Positions 53,431 through 62,928 are shown, numbered from the stretch's first letter. The stretch is 64,000 nt of DNA from Novosphingobium sp. PP1Y (GCF_000253255.1 NC_015580.1:2431001-2495000); one strand, 5' to 3'. Made by a program: numbers and translations. The notes: generated from the letters alone by a model not told the origin.

Positions 53431-54099
53431 TCAGGATGGCGGGTTGGAATGATGGGTGGACGAGAGCTTTGACCATGTCGGGATAAATCCGGGAACCCGC
53501 TTCATGTACGCGCGGTACTCTTCGCCGAAAGTCGCGAGCGCTTCGCGCTCTTCGTTTCGCGCCAAGCGGACATACATGAAGGTGAGGACCGGGAACATCG
53601 CGAGGGTCAGCACGGTCGGCCATTGGAACAGGAACCCGAGCATGATGAGAATGAACCCGTCATATTGCGGATGCCGCACATAGGAATAAATGCCTTCTGT
53701 CGCGAGGAGATTGTTCTTTTGCGCGCGGTAGAGGCGGGCCCAACCGCTCGAAATAAGCCAGAAGCCGCCTCCGATCAGAACGAAGCTCGCAATATGAAAC
53801 GGCCCGAAATGGGGGTTGGCCTGCCACCCGAACAGTTCTTCGAGGAGGTGTCCGGCGTCATGCGAGAACCAGTTCACCTCCGGATAGCGGCTCTGGAGCC
53901 ACCCCGAGAGCAGATAGATGGTCAGCGGGAAGCCATACATTTCCGCGAACAGAGCAACGAGAAAGGCGCTGAAGGCGCTGAACGAGCGCCAGTCGCGCTT
54001 TGTCTGCGGTTTGAAGAAGCTGAATGCGAAAAAGATGAAGATCGCGGCATTCACGAATGCCAGACCCCAGAGCCCATATGCGGGTGCTTCGCTGTGCAT
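53431..54099 (-). CDS. isoprenylcysteine carboxyl methyltransferase-family protein
   Basis: A 222-residue membrane methyltransferase, the intact paralogue of the gene split by IS256 at 28.4-30.4 kb. Shared features are AEMYGFPLTIYLL and ATEGIYSYVRHPQYDGF, the latter holding the SAM-binding RHPxY motif, with REALATFGEEYRAYMKRVPGF near the end. About five helices are predicted. Bacterial substrates are unknown; isoprenoid or lipid methylation is possible. It lies 15 bp after the DUF2933-like gene, in the same direction. Confidence 0.88.
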   Translation of the reverse strand: MHSEAPAYGLWGLAFVNAAIFIFFAFSFFKPQTKRDWRSFSAFSAFLVALFAEMYGFPLTIYLLSGWLQSRYPEVNWFSHDAGHLLEELFGWQANPHFGPFHIASFVLIGGGFWLISSGWARLYRAQKNNLLATEGIYSYVRHPQYDGFILIMLGFLFQWPTVLTLAMFPVLTFMYVRLARNEEREALATFGEEYRAYMKRVPGFIPTWSKLSSTHHSNPPS

Positions 54100-54114
54100 G
54101 GCCTTGCCTCCGGA

Positions 54115-54408
54115 TCAGTGGCGGTGGGAGCCGGAACCGGCTGCCGTGTCCGTGCCGGGCCGACCCCTTCCATGGTCGAGAGGGGCGTGCCCGCCATGTC
54201 CGCCATGGCCACCATGCATGAACATATGTAACAGCGGACAGGCCAGCAGCAGTAGCACCCACGGAAGAATTCCGAGCATATGCGCCCGGTGCTCGGCCAG
54301 AAGGAAGAATGCTGCGATTCCGGCGAAGGCGACAAAGGCGAGCGCGATGCGCCAGGTCGAACTGTTGGGCCTCGCGCCCGTTGACCGGTCATGTCTCTCG
54401 TAGTCCAT
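54115..54408 (-). CDS. small membrane protein with Gly-His repeats (DUF2933-like)
   Basis: About 97 residues: a polar N-terminus, two hydrophobic stretches (ALAFVAFAGIAAFFLLA and ILPWVLLLLACPLLHMF), then HGGHGGHGGH and a tail ending SHRH. Paralogue of the protein at 8783-8971, with the same core next to its helix. ATG 54408 has GGGG upstream; GTG 54417 is an alternative. It is the first gene of a pair with the methyltransferase. The histidine tract may bind metal. Confidence 0.6.
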   Translation of the reverse strand: MDYERHDRSTGARPNSSTWRIALAFVAFAGIAAFFLLAEHRAHMLGILPWVLLLLACPLLHMFMHGGHGGHGGHAPLDHGRGRPGTDTAAGSGSHRH

Positions 54409-54669
54409 ATCTTGCACCCCATTCAGGCCATCAGGTCATGATTTAGCTGTTTGGAAAGACGCATGATCCACGTCCCCATTACAGTTGCCCTTGGTATGCG
54501 CGTCCAGATTTCCAACGCGCTAGCAATTGTGGGGCCGCCGCCGTCGATCAGACCGGCTTCATTCCTGGTCCGGATTGTCGGGAACGCCTGCCGAACGTTA
54601 GGATTATCATTAGAATTCCAAGGTTCGCACCATATTGTCGTTTTTCTATTGTAGTCTCTCCTAGTTCGG
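54409..54669. other. 261-bp region without a recognised gene
   Basis: Between the DUF2933-like gene and the EamA transporter. A minus-strand frame reads through it but has no credible start or family. No palindrome or terminator was recognised. Confidence 0.2.
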
Positions 54670-55608
54670 CTAACCATGCGGAGCACTGTGGCTGGCTCGC
54701 TGCACGAGAAGGATGCCGCCGAGAATCAGAATGGCGCCTCCGGCCTGTGTCCATGTGAGCCGTTCGCCGAACAGGGACGTACCGATAGCGAGGCCGATGA
54801 TCGGTACCAGAAAGGTGAAGGCATTTGCCTTGGTGAGGCCAACCTGTTCCAACGCCCTAAACCAGAGCCAAAATGCAACTGAAGTGCCCAATACGGCCAA
54901 GGTGAGTAAAATCGCGGCAAATTCAAGCGACCAGGAAAATGAAGCCAAATCTTCGGTCGTAGTTGATAGAAGCGCCAGAGGAATTGCACCGATTGACAGT
55001 TGAAATCCCATCGCGATAAGCCCATCGGCTCGGCCTGTGAGGCGCTTGATGCCGATATTGCCTAGCGCAACACCGGTTACCGCAAGAGCAACATAGGCAA
55101 TACCGAGGCGGTAATTGGGCATATCGCCTGAAGCGACAGCGGGCCAGGCAATGACAAAGACGCCAAGAAGGCCCACCACGAGGCCGGCCTTGCCACTCAA
55201 GGAAAGCCGCTCTTGCAGGATACCGTGGGCGAGAAGCGCGGTTAGAAGTGGCTGCGTATTGGTGATGACAGTCGCAATACCAGGCGTAACATATTCGGCG
55301 GCATGGAACATGCCCAGAAACCCAAGGGTCGTTGAGCCAAAGCCTACTGTGGTGATCAAAATCCAGGTATGAAAATCGCGGGGCAGGGGTCGGCGCAGCA
55401 AAATGGCCAGCAGAATGAGGCTCAGTCCAGCAATTGCGGCGCGCATTGCTGCAAAGGCGACGTGAGGAGCCAGGTCAAGACCTATAGTGATGAGCGGGAA
55501 ACAGCCCGCCCAGAGCAGCATCACGGCAAGCAGCCTGATTATTGAACCGGTAGATATTTTGTTAGCACAGTGCACTCTTCGCCGCACGGCGCCCCAATAA
55601 AAGGCCAT
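54670..55608 (-). CDS. EamA/DMT-family membrane transporter
   Basis: A 312-residue transporter with about ten helices in two EamA repeats; the second repeat holds the typical LEQVGLTKANAFTFLVPIIG with ALFGERL-like SLFGERLTWTQAGGA. The first repeat has MFHAAEYVTPGIATVITNTQPLLTAL. Such proteins export amino acids or other metabolites; the substrate cannot be told. ATG 55608 is used, because the upstream 111 codons of the longest ORF lack membrane helices and overlap another remnant. Confidence 0.85.
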   Translation of the reverse strand: MAFYWGAVRRRVHCANKISTGSIIRLLAVMLLWAGCFPLITIGLDLAPHVAFAAMRAAIAGLSLILLAILLRRPLPRDFHTWILITTVGFGSTTLGFLGMFHAAEYVTPGIATVITNTQPLLTALLAHGILQERLSLSGKAGLVVGLLGVFVIAWPAVASGDMPNYRLGIAYVALAVTGVALGNIGIKRLTGRADGLIAMGFQLSIGAIPLALLSTTTEDLASFSWSLEFAAILLTLAVLGTSVAFWLWFRALEQVGLTKANAFTFLVPIIGLAIGTSLFGERLTWTQAGGAILILGGILLVQRASHSAPHG

Positions 55609-55779
55609 CCGATCATCAACCTTCCGCGAATATGAGCGACAGTGAACCGTCTGGTACCTCACACCGAACGCCCCATTCCCGATTCCGATGCGCGCGCTCG
55701 CTTTCGCTTTTTGTATAATCCTTGCCTCTGACCTCCCTACCCATCCGTTCGCCCTTGTGAATACCGCAGTTCCTTTCCG

Positions 55780-55981
55780 TATCGCTTGCGCGGACCTCGA
55801 ACCTGATGACGTCTCTTGCGGTCGACAAATCCGCTTCATCGCTCCAATTCTCGAGCCTCCGGAAGTCTGCATGAAATCGCATACCGACATTGCGATGCCA
55901 CGCGCGCACGAGGGCGCGACGCCCAGCACGCGCGAGAGCAATCGCGCAAACGAGGCCCGTCGGACCCGCGCCGATAACCAT
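55780..55981 (-). pseudogene. N-terminal fragment of an FAD-dependent oxidoreductase
   Basis: From ATG 55981 the frame reads MVIGAGPTGLVCAIALARAG, an FAD dinucleotide-binding fold, then HRNVGMRFHADFRRLENWSDE, as in geranylgeranyl-reductase-like flavoproteins. After about 65 residues the sequence no longer resembles the family and runs into unrelated Lys/Glu-rich residues. The remaining ~300 residues are absent. The downstream limit given is approximate. Confidence 0.6.
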
Positions 55982-56115
55982 CACCTGGCCGCTTACATTA
56001 TTACGGACGAAAGCCGGGTGCGCGTGTGTTGCGCGGACAGGAAACTCGGGGGCTGGCCGATCGTTTCCGGTCCCGGTTCCGGTCCGCGCGAGCAATGGCT
56101 GACCTTGGTGCGTGA

Positions 56116-57126
56116 TCATCTCGCAAGTGGACGGCAGGCACGCTCGGGCTGCGGCGCGCAGTGAAGACTTGCCTCGGGGAGGTGCGGCGCCACCGGTGCT
56201 CGTGGCCTGCGATGGTGCATCAGCGCCGCCACGGCGAGCGAGGCCAGCCGTGCCGGCACCGGATCCGCGCGCGACGTCAGCACCACCGGCACCGCCAAGC
56301 CGACTGCGATGCCTGCCGCAGTGGCTCCCGCCAGGTATTCAAGGTTTTTCGCGAGGATGTTTCCCGAGACCAGATCAGGGACGAGCAGAATGTCTGCGTC
56401 ACCGGCCACGGCTGAAGCAATCCCCTTGTCCGCGGCTGCCTGGCTCGAGATGGCATTGTCGAAGGCGAGCGGACCGTCGACCAGGGCGCCGGTAATTTGT
56501 CCGCGCTGCGCCATGAGCGTCAGACATGCCGCATCGAGTGTCGAGACGATTTCGGGGTTGACCGTCTCTATCGCCGAGAGGACGGCAGCCTTTGGCGTCT
56601 CGACCCCAAGGAGCTGGAATAGGTTGATCGCATTTTGCAGGATCTGGGCCTTGGCGCTGAGGTCGGGCGCGATGTTGATCGCCGCGTCGGTAATCCCGAG
56701 GAGTCTTGACCGGGTTGCGACGTCGACCAGGAAGACATGACTGACCCGCTCGCCTGGCACACGCAACCCAAGTTCCTTGTCGAGCATAGCGTGCATCAAG
56801 CTGTCGGTGTGGATATGTCCTTTCATCACTGCGTCGGCCTTGCCCTCGCGGGCGAGTTCCACAGCTTTTGCTGCCGCGGCAGTTCCCGAACCGGCGGGGA
56901 CCATCCAATCAGCCGCCGGCGTCCATTCGATATCATTGCAGATCGCGGCGATCACCTCCGGATCGCCAACTAGACGCGGCTCGACCAAGCCGAGTCCCTG
57001 CGCTTCGCGCATAGTTTCCAGAACTTCCGATTGCGCGGCATCAGCTACAGCAACGCGAATGGGTCCAAGGCCGGTTGCCTGTTCGACGAGGCGCTGCAGA
57101 TGTGGGGCAGGGGGGGCCAAGTTCAC
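56116..57126 (-). CDS. pta: phosphate acetyltransferase (PTA/PTB family)
   Basis: A 336-residue phosphotransacetylase of the short Ptb-like type. Typical parts are DAVMKGHIHTDSLMHAML, GLRVPGERVSHVFLVD, AINIAPDLSAKAQILQNAI, ETVNPEIVSTLDAACLTLMA, GALVDGPLAFDNAIS and LLVPDLVSGNILAKNLEYLAG. It converts acetyl-CoA and phosphate to acetyl phosphate. The start GTG overlaps the acetate kinase stop (GTGA), so the two are coupled. The last ~40 residues are Pro/Arg-rich and probably not conserved. Confidence 0.92.
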   Translation of the reverse strand: MNLAPPAPHLQRLVEQATGLGPIRVAVADAAQSEVLETMREAQGLGLVEPRLVGDPEVIAAICNDIEWTPAADWMVPAGSGTAAAAKAVELAREGKADAVMKGHIHTDSLMHAMLDKELGLRVPGERVSHVFLVDVATRSRLLGITDAAINIAPDLSAKAQILQNAINLFQLLGVETPKAAVLSAIETVNPEIVSTLDAACLTLMAQRGQITGALVDGPLAFDNAISSQAAADKGIASAVAGDADILLVPDLVSGNILAKNLEYLAGATAAGIAVGLAVPVVLTSRADPVPARLASLAVAALMHHRRPRAPVAPHLPEASLHCAPQPERACRPLAR

Positions 57127-58364
57127 GCCACCTGCCTTGCGGGCTGCACGGCCAGCAGCCGGCGCATGTGCCGCGCTATCATTTGTTCTTCGTCGGTTGC
57201 GAATGCTTCAACGACGACGTGGCCCGCAGCCGACGAGATGACCCGTGCACCATCTGTGTTGCGCTTGGGATCCAGGGCGACGCCCAGATAGCCGAGATCC
57301 GCGCAAATGTCGGCGCGAACCATGGGTGCATTGGCGCCGATTCCGCCGGTAAATACCAGGCGATCGAGGCCGCCCAAGGCGGCGGTCAGTGCGGCCAAGT
57401 GTAAGCGCGCCTGATAGCAGAAGTACGCCACGGCCTCGAGAGCGGACTGGTCCGTGGGCCGTGCCAGCAATTCCTGCATGTTGCGGCTGAAACCGGACAA
57501 TCCCAGCAGTCCCGATTCCTCGTAAAGGAGATGCTGGAGCCGATCTGCGGACAAGTCCATTTCTGTCAGCAAGTAAAGGATGATGCCCGGGTCGAGGTCG
57601 CCGCAGCGCGTCCCCATGGGCAGACCGCTCAATGTGCTGAAACCCATCGTCGTCTCGACGCTTCTGCCGCCCCTCAGCGCACACATCGAAGCCCCGTTCC
57701 CGAGATGGGCAACGATGACGCGCTCGCCATCGACGTCGACCTCCTCGCTGCGCAGCCGATCAACGACATATTCGTAGGAAAGGCCATGAAAGCCGTAACG
57801 GCGGATGCCTTGGTCACGCAACTCGCGCGGCAAACCCGTCAGGGTTGCGAGGTGCGGCATGCCATGATGAAAGGCGGTATCGAAGCAGGCGATTTGGGAC
57901 AGGTCTGGGCGAGCGCTGCGGACTGCGGCGATTCCGGCCAGATTGTGCGGTTGATGCAGCGGAGCAAGCGGCACGAACTCGCGCAACCGCGCCTCCAGCG
58001 TCTCCGTTACGAATGTGGCGCAATCACATTCCGCGCCGCCATGGACAATGCGGTGCCCGACTGCCGCCAAACCGTATCCGGCGGTGTGCGGGTCGATCGC
58101 ATCGAAAAGCAGATGCAAAGCCATGTCGTGGTCAGCGACTTGTGTCGCTTCATCGAACGCCGTCGTCCCTGCTACGTCAACGGCGTGAAAACGGCCATGT
58201 GCAAGGCCGATGCGGTCGATGGCCCCTGACCAGAGGCGCGCTGGGGGATCTACGGTCGAAAAGAGCGCGAACTTCACGCTCGACGAGCCGCTGTTAATGA
58301 CCAGAATGGCATCGCCTGCAGCTGCTCGCAGTTGGGGCTGCGTGGGGCGACCATTGCTAGGCAT
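57123..58364 (-). CDS. ackA: acetate kinase
   Basis: About 413 residues. Family motifs are ILVINSGSSSVKFALF, GHRIVHGG, FDTAFHHGMPHLA, YGFHGLSYEYV, VIVAHLGNGASMCALRGG with TTMGFSTLSGLPMGTRCGDLDPG, and LVFTGGIGANAPMVR. It makes ATP from acetyl phosphate and ADP. ATG 58364 overlaps the end of the DUF3141 gene by 8 bp, giving the order DUF3141-ackA-pta as one operon on the minus strand. It provides substrate-level ATP during oxygen limitation. Confidence 0.95.
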   Translation of the reverse strand: MPSNGRPTQPQLRAAAGDAILVINSGSSSVKFALFSTVDPPARLWSGAIDRIGLAHGRFHAVDVAGTTAFDEATQVADHDMALHLLFDAIDPHTAGYGLAAVGHRIVHGGAECDCATFVTETLEARLREFVPLAPLHQPHNLAGIAAVRSARPDLSQIACFDTAFHHGMPHLATLTGLPRELRDQGIRRYGFHGLSYEYVVDRLRSEEVDVDGERVIVAHLGNGASMCALRGGRSVETTMGFSTLSGLPMGTRCGDLDPGIILYLLTEMDLSADRLQHLLYEESGLLGLSGFSRNMQELLARPTDQSALEAVAYFCYQARLHLAALTAALGGLDRLVFTGGIGANAPMVRADICADLGYLGVALDPKRNTDGARVISSAAGHVVVEAFATDEEQMIARHMRRLLAVQPARQVA

Positions 58365-60156
58365 GCTTGCTGCCCGCAAAGCCGTACAGCCAGCCAAAGA
58401 TTTGCTCGCAGGTCTTGTCCCTGGCTTGCCGCGCGTCTTCGAGTGCTTGGGTGATCGCGCCGATTACGTCTTTTTCCCGCTGAACCAACGGCTGGTTGGG
58501 TGACAGCGGCTTGCGCCTTTGCGAGATCGCACCCGCCAACATTGCGGCACCGCGCATCCAGGGATTGAATGCCTCGGAATGGAGATAGCGGCTCGTCCGC
58601 ATCGGGTGGAGCCACTTGAGCGCCTCGGCGGTCCAGGGATTGGCCAGTGCCTGCACCCACGGGCTCATGAAGGTCCGGTACAGCGCCTCGTTTTGCTCGG
58701 AGATCTGCCTGACGCGTTCGAATGCCTCGCGCGGATAATCCCTATCGAGATCCTCGACCTCGCGCGGTTCGAAACGGACACTGAAATCAGGCTTGTGACA
58801 ATCCGGATCGCCGGAAGGATTGTCGATCTTCATTTCGTAAAGCCCCGGCGGCAGAGCTTCGATCTCCTCCAGGCTTTCGACGATGGCGCGATGCTCGAGA
58901 CGCGCGACGCTCGCCGAAACAAAAATGCCAAGATGGCCGACATGAGGATTTGTCAGATAGACGATGCGTTGTCCCGCTTGCTTCAGGTCCTCGGTGTCGC
59001 GATAGACGGCAGGGATCCAGCCGAGCGCCTGCTGCGGCGGCGTGATGTTGTCGCCATAAGAGGCGAAGATGACGAGCGGGTTTCGGATGCGGCGCAAATC
59101 GGCAAAGGCCCCTTCGCAGATGCGCAGCCGTCCCTGCTCGAGCGCGTTGCCGATGAACAGATTTTCGACGATCGCAAGCATTTCTTGGCGACTGAGAAAG
59201 TAGAAGCCGTTCCACCAGCGTTCAAATTCCAGAAAGCGCTCGCGTTCGCTGTCGACATTGGCGAATAGATGCGCATATTTTTCCCAGATAGCCTTTTCCG
59301 GTTTCAGATTCTCGAAGTTCTCGGCAAGCCACGCCCCATCGAAGCGGCCGTTGCCCAGATCCGAGAGGAAATGCGTCAGCCACGCGCCCCCAAGTAGGCC
59401 GCCCGCCAGGCGCATCGGATTGATGCCGGATTCGCCGGCCCAGTAAGACAGAGGCGAACCGTTCAAGACCGCAGGGCCAACCAGGCCTTCGCAGTCGGCG
59501 GATAATAACGTCACCGCCCACCCGGCCTGGCAGTTGCCGTATGTAATCGGCGCTTTGTTCGGGTGCCGCCGTGCGACTTCTTCGACGAAACGCCGCAGCG
59601 TATGGAGGACGTCGGTGAGGGTTTGCGCGAGAGCGGGCTCGGGAAAGAAGATCACGAAATAGACCGGATGGCCTTCGCGCATGGCCATGCCGACTTCGGA
59701 ATCGCGCTTGAATCCGCCGATGCCGGGGCCGTGGCCGGCGCGCGGATCGACGACGATGATCGGCGGTTTGTTGGGGTCGACGCAATCCTCCCAGCAATCT
59801 CCGCCGATCTCGGTGATGCGAAGAAGGGCGTAATTGGTCGGTCGCTCGAAACGGCGCGCGTCAAGCAGCGTCTCATATTGGAAATCGAGAAGTGGCGGCA
59901 AGCCGGCGCGCTCATGTTCGAGCATGTTGTTCGCCCGCTGACGCAGCGTATCCCAGAACAGGATCGTTCGCTCCATGAAATCCCGCTGATAGGCGACGAA
60001 CTCGTCGAGCGTGGGAAGATCCGGAATGGGCCCGGAGTCCGAAGGAATTCGTTTTGGCGCTTCGCCCAGTGATTGGGGAGGACGGTTTCCTGATTGCCGC
60101 GACGGCGCCGCCGAAGTTGGTAATGTTCCGCTGGTTTGAATGGATGAAGAAGCCAT
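58357..60156 (-). CDS. DUF3141 / poly(3-hydroxyalkanoate) synthase-like protein
   Basis: About 599 residues of the alpha/beta-hydrolase type related to PHA synthases. Visible segments are TNYALLRITEIGGDCWEDC, PPIIVVDPRAGHGPGIGGFK, the nucleophile-like elbow YGNCQAGWAVTLLSADCE with Cys-Gln in the G-x-C-x-x-G position, and NPHVGHLGIFVSA near the catalytic His. PHA synthases use Cys there, so activity on hydroxyacyl-CoA is possible. The tail continues about 150 residues of helix. ATG 60156 is preferred, since the longer reading adds unrelated residues. It is the first gene of the ackA-pta operon. Confidence 0.9.
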   Translation of the reverse strand: MASSSIQTSGTLPTSAAPSRQSGNRPPQSLGEAPKRIPSDSGPIPDLPTLDEFVAYQRDFMERTILFWDTLRQRANNMLEHERAGLPPLLDFQYETLLDARRFERPTNYALLRITEIGGDCWEDCVDPNKPPIIVVDPRAGHGPGIGGFKRDSEVGMAMREGHPVYFVIFFPEPALAQTLTDVLHTLRRFVEEVARRHPNKAPITYGNCQAGWAVTLLSADCEGLVGPAVLNGSPLSYWAGESGINPMRLAGGLLGGAWLTHFLSDLGNGRFDGAWLAENFENLKPEKAIWEKYAHLFANVDSERERFLEFERWWNGFYFLSRQEMLAIVENLFIGNALEQGRLRICEGAFADLRRIRNPLVIFASYGDNITPPQQALGWIPAVYRDTEDLKQAGQRIVYLTNPHVGHLGIFVSASVARLEHRAIVESLEEIEALPPGLYEMKIDNPSGDPDCHKPDFSVRFEPREVEDLDRDYPREAFERVRQISEQNEALYRTFMSPWVQALANPWTAEALKWLHPMRTSRYLHSEAFNPWMRGAAMLAGAISQRRKPLSPNQPLVQREKDVIGAITQALEDARQARDKTCEQIFGWLYGFAGSKHA

Positions 60157-60202
60157 AATTTCGCTGTTTCGCAAAAGATTGAAGAGCAAGCTGAAATTCG
60201 AA

Positions 60203-62659
60203 TCACATCGCGGTCGCCGGAACTGGCGAGTCCTGCGCTGCGTTCCTGGCCGGTATCCTGCCGCGGCCAACACCCGTCAGTCTGGTCCGCTTGAGCATCA
60301 GCGCATTGATGGCAACAAGCGCGGAACTGCCCGACATGGCGAGTGCAGCAATCTCCGGGCTCAGCAGAACGGGATAGAGCACGCCAGCGGCGAGCGGGAA
60401 GGCGATGATGTTGTAACCGACCGCCCACCAGAGATTCTGGTGCATCTTGCGCAAAGTCGCACGCGACAGGGTGATTGCGCCGACGATATCGAAGGGATCG
60501 CTCTTCATCAGAACGACGTCCGCGCTTTCCATGGCGACATCGGTTCCCGCGCCGATGGCGAATCCGACATCGGCCTGCGTCAGGGCGGGCGCATCGTTGA
60601 CGCCATCTCCGACCATGCCGACACGCTGGCCTTGCGCCTGCAGTTCCTTGACCTTATCGGCCTTCTGCCCCGGCAGGACATCGGCGAGCACAATTTCTAT
60701 ACCGAGTTCCGCGGCGATGCGCTTGGCCGTGCCCGCATTGTCGCCGGTGAGCATCGCGACCTTGACGCCGCGCTCGCGCAGTGCCGCAACCGTGGATTTG
60801 GCAGTCGGCCGAGGTGCGTCGGCAATCGCGATCAGGCCCAGTATTTCGCCGCCACGCGCGACATGGACAACCGTGCGGCCGGCGCCCTTCAACCGCTCGG
60901 CGGGTTCCGCAAGTGCGCCCAATGCAATGTTTTCATCCTCCATTACCTGACGGTTCCCGACAACCACCGAAGCACCTTCGACTACGGCACCCGCGCCCTT
61001 GCCCTCGCGGTTGGCGAAATTGCGGGCTTCCGGCAAAGTGATGCCCGATGCGCGCTCCAGGATCGCGATGGCAAGCGGATGTTCCGAGTTGCGTTCAATC
61101 GCTCCCGCCATGCGCAGCACCTCGTCCTGCGTATATTCCGCAGCCGCGACCACATCGACAACCTTGGGTTGCCCCATGGTGAGCGTTCCGGTCTTGTCGA
61201 AGACGATCACGTCAAGCTTGGTCGCGTCCTCGAGCGCGCCGGCATTCTTGAACAAGATGCCGTTCATCGCGCCAAGACCGGTGCCGACCATCACCGCCAT
61301 CGGGGTGGCAAGACCGAGTGCATCGGGGCAGGCGATCACGAATACAGTGATTGTCAGCGTCAATGCGAACAGCAAGGTCGAGCCCAGCGCCCAGTACCAG
61401 CCGGCAAATGTGGCGAGGCCGATGACAATCGCGGCGAGCACCAGCCATTGCGATGCGCGATCCGCGAGCAGTTGCGCCGGCGCCTTGGAGTTTTGTGCTT
61501 CCTGGACGAGTTTGACGATCTGGGCGAGGGCGGTCTCCGCCCCCACTTTGGTCGCGCGGTAGCGGAAGCTGCCGCTGCGGTTGATTGTGGCGCCAATGAC
61601 CGCATCGCCAGGGCCTTTGGAGACCGGCATAGATTCTCCCGTCAGCATCGATTCATCGACGTCCGACTTGCCATCGAGAATCTCGCCGTCGACGGGGATC
61701 TTGTTGCCGGGGCGGATCAGCACGACATCGCCTACGAGCACCTCGGCGGTCGGTACTTCGATCTCCTTCCCGTCGCGCAGGACTGTCGCCATCGGCGGTG
61801 CCAGGTCCATCAATGCGCGGATAGCCTGGGAAGCGCCGGCTCGTGCCCGCATTTCGAGCCAATGGCCCAGCAGAATGAAAACGAGCAGAACCGCCGAGGC
61901 CTCGTAGAATTGCTGGCCTTCGAAAAAGAAGGTGGTGCCGACGCTGAACAGATAGCCGGTGCCCACGCTCAGCAACACGAGCACCGCCATGTTGAGAACA
62001 CCATTGCGCAGCGCTCGGATCGCGGCGACCACGAAGGGCCAGACAGGATAAAGGATCGCCGCGCTTGCAAGCAGGAACAAGGTGATGTTGAGATCGAGGC
62101 CGAAAGGTGGGGTCAGCAAGGGGCGGTCCATCCCCATTGGAGACAGGCCGAAGATCGGAAGACCAAAGATCAGGCTGATGAAGAACCGGTTGCGCATGTC
62201 GCGCGCCATCGCGGCCATGTCCATCCCCGCGCCGTGCCCCATTTCATGAGCCATGGCGTCGTGCGCCGCCCCCCCTTTGGCGGCAGCAGCGACGGCTCCC
62301 GGCTGATCATGATGGACGTGACCGGACGCGGAGCCCGCGCGGTTCTGGCTGTTGTCGTCTGGAGTCACCACGGCATCTCGGGCGCAGACATGCCGGGGGA
62401 CGAGACGGCCGCCGCAGTGAAACCCGCAGTCATTGATGATGCCGCGCAACTCGCCGACATTTATCAGCGTTTCGTCAAAGACGACCGTTACGCTCTCGGA
62501 AGCGGGACTGGCTTCGGCGCTGAGCACTCCAGCGCGTTTTGAAAGCTGCTTTTCGACGCCAAGATGGTCGAGGCATTGGAACAGCCCGCGGGCTTCAAGT
62601 GTCACGGTTGGCAAGGCAAGGCTCCGTTGTTGGTGTGGCTGGCCGGCGGTGTTCAGCAT
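60203..62659 (-). CDS. P1B-type heavy-metal-transporting ATPase with CPD motif
   Basis: About 818 residues. A short heavy-metal-associated-like N-terminus is followed by a His/Met-rich stretch (HDAMAHEMGHGAGMDMAAM), eight helices, the actuator TGES, a membrane motif VIACPDALGLATPMAV, the phosphorylation site FDKTGTLTMGQP (Asp near residue 488), the family Ser-Glu-His-Pro in RNSEHPLAIAILERA, and hinge GDGVNDAPALTQAD. CopA has CPC and CopB-type pumps CPH; CPD is unusual, so the cargo (Cu or another metal) is uncertain. ATG 62659 is chosen as the start of conserved sequence. Confidence 0.92.
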   Translation of the reverse strand: MLNTAGQPHQQRSLALPTVTLEARGLFQCLDHLGVEKQLSKRAGVLSAEASPASESVTVVFDETLINVGELRGIINDCGFHCGGRLVPRHVCARDAVVTPDDNSQNRAGSASGHVHHDQPGAVAAAAKGGAAHDAMAHEMGHGAGMDMAAMARDMRNRFFISLIFGLPIFGLSPMGMDRPLLTPPFGLDLNITLFLLASAAILYPVWPFVVAAIRALRNGVLNMAVLVLLSVGTGYLFSVGTTFFFEGQQFYEASAVLLVFILLGHWLEMRARAGASQAIRALMDLAPPMATVLRDGKEIEVPTAEVLVGDVVLIRPGNKIPVDGEILDGKSDVDESMLTGESMPVSKGPGDAVIGATINRSGSFRYRATKVGAETALAQIVKLVQEAQNSKAPAQLLADRASQWLVLAAIVIGLATFAGWYWALGSTLLFALTLTITVFVIACPDALGLATPMAVMVGTGLGAMNGILFKNAGALEDATKLDVIVFDKTGTLTMGQPKVVDVVAAAEYTQDEVLRMAGAIERNSEHPLAIAILERASGITLPEARNFANREGKGAGAVVEGASVVVGNRQVMEDENIALGALAEPAERLKGAGRTVVHVARGGEILGLIAIADAPRPTAKSTVAALRERGVKVAMLTGDNAGTAKRIAAELGIEIVLADVLPGQKADKVKELQAQGQRVGMVGDGVNDAPALTQADVGFAIGAGTDVAMESADVVLMKSDPFDIVGAITLSRATLRKMHQNLWWAVGYNIIAFPLAAGVLYPVLLSPEIAALAMSGSSALVAINALMLKRTRLTGVGRGRIPARNAAQDSPVPATAM

Positions 62660-62757
62660 GGCCACAGGTGTTCGAGGGGCCAAAGGGGGCGTGCGACCCC
62701 TCGAACAGAGTGGTGCGGCGCACAAAGTGCTGCGCCACACGTGTTCAGCCTACAAAA

Positions 62758-62928
62758 TCATCCGGTCGATTTGCACCCTTGTGAGTGCTTCGTTGCCGCG
62801 TCTTCTGTGGCTCCTGGGTCTTGTGCGCCGGTATCTGCGGGACTTGCCGCCCGCTTGTTGCCGCAGCAGCATCCCGACGACTCCGTATTCTTGTCAGGCG
62901 CCTCGTTCTGTTTCACTCGGCTCGTCAT
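62758..62928 (-). CDS. small Cys-rich protein upstream of metal ATPase
   Basis: About 56 residues with an ESSGCCCGNK cluster near the middle, an acidic/Gly-rich tail and a final Cys (SQGCKSTG). GGAGG lies five bases before ATG 62928. It precedes the metal-ATPase gene by 99 bp in the same direction, so a metal-binding partner role is plausible but not shown. No family is known to me. Confidence 0.5.
   Translation of the reverse strand: MTSRVKQNEAPDKNTESSGCCCGNKRAASPADTGAQDPGATEDAATKHSQGCKSTG

Noticed and set aside
60140..62542. 800-codon open frame opposite the metal ATPase gene
   Set aside because: Shadow of the conserved ATPase; composition is Arg/His-rich and without motifs.
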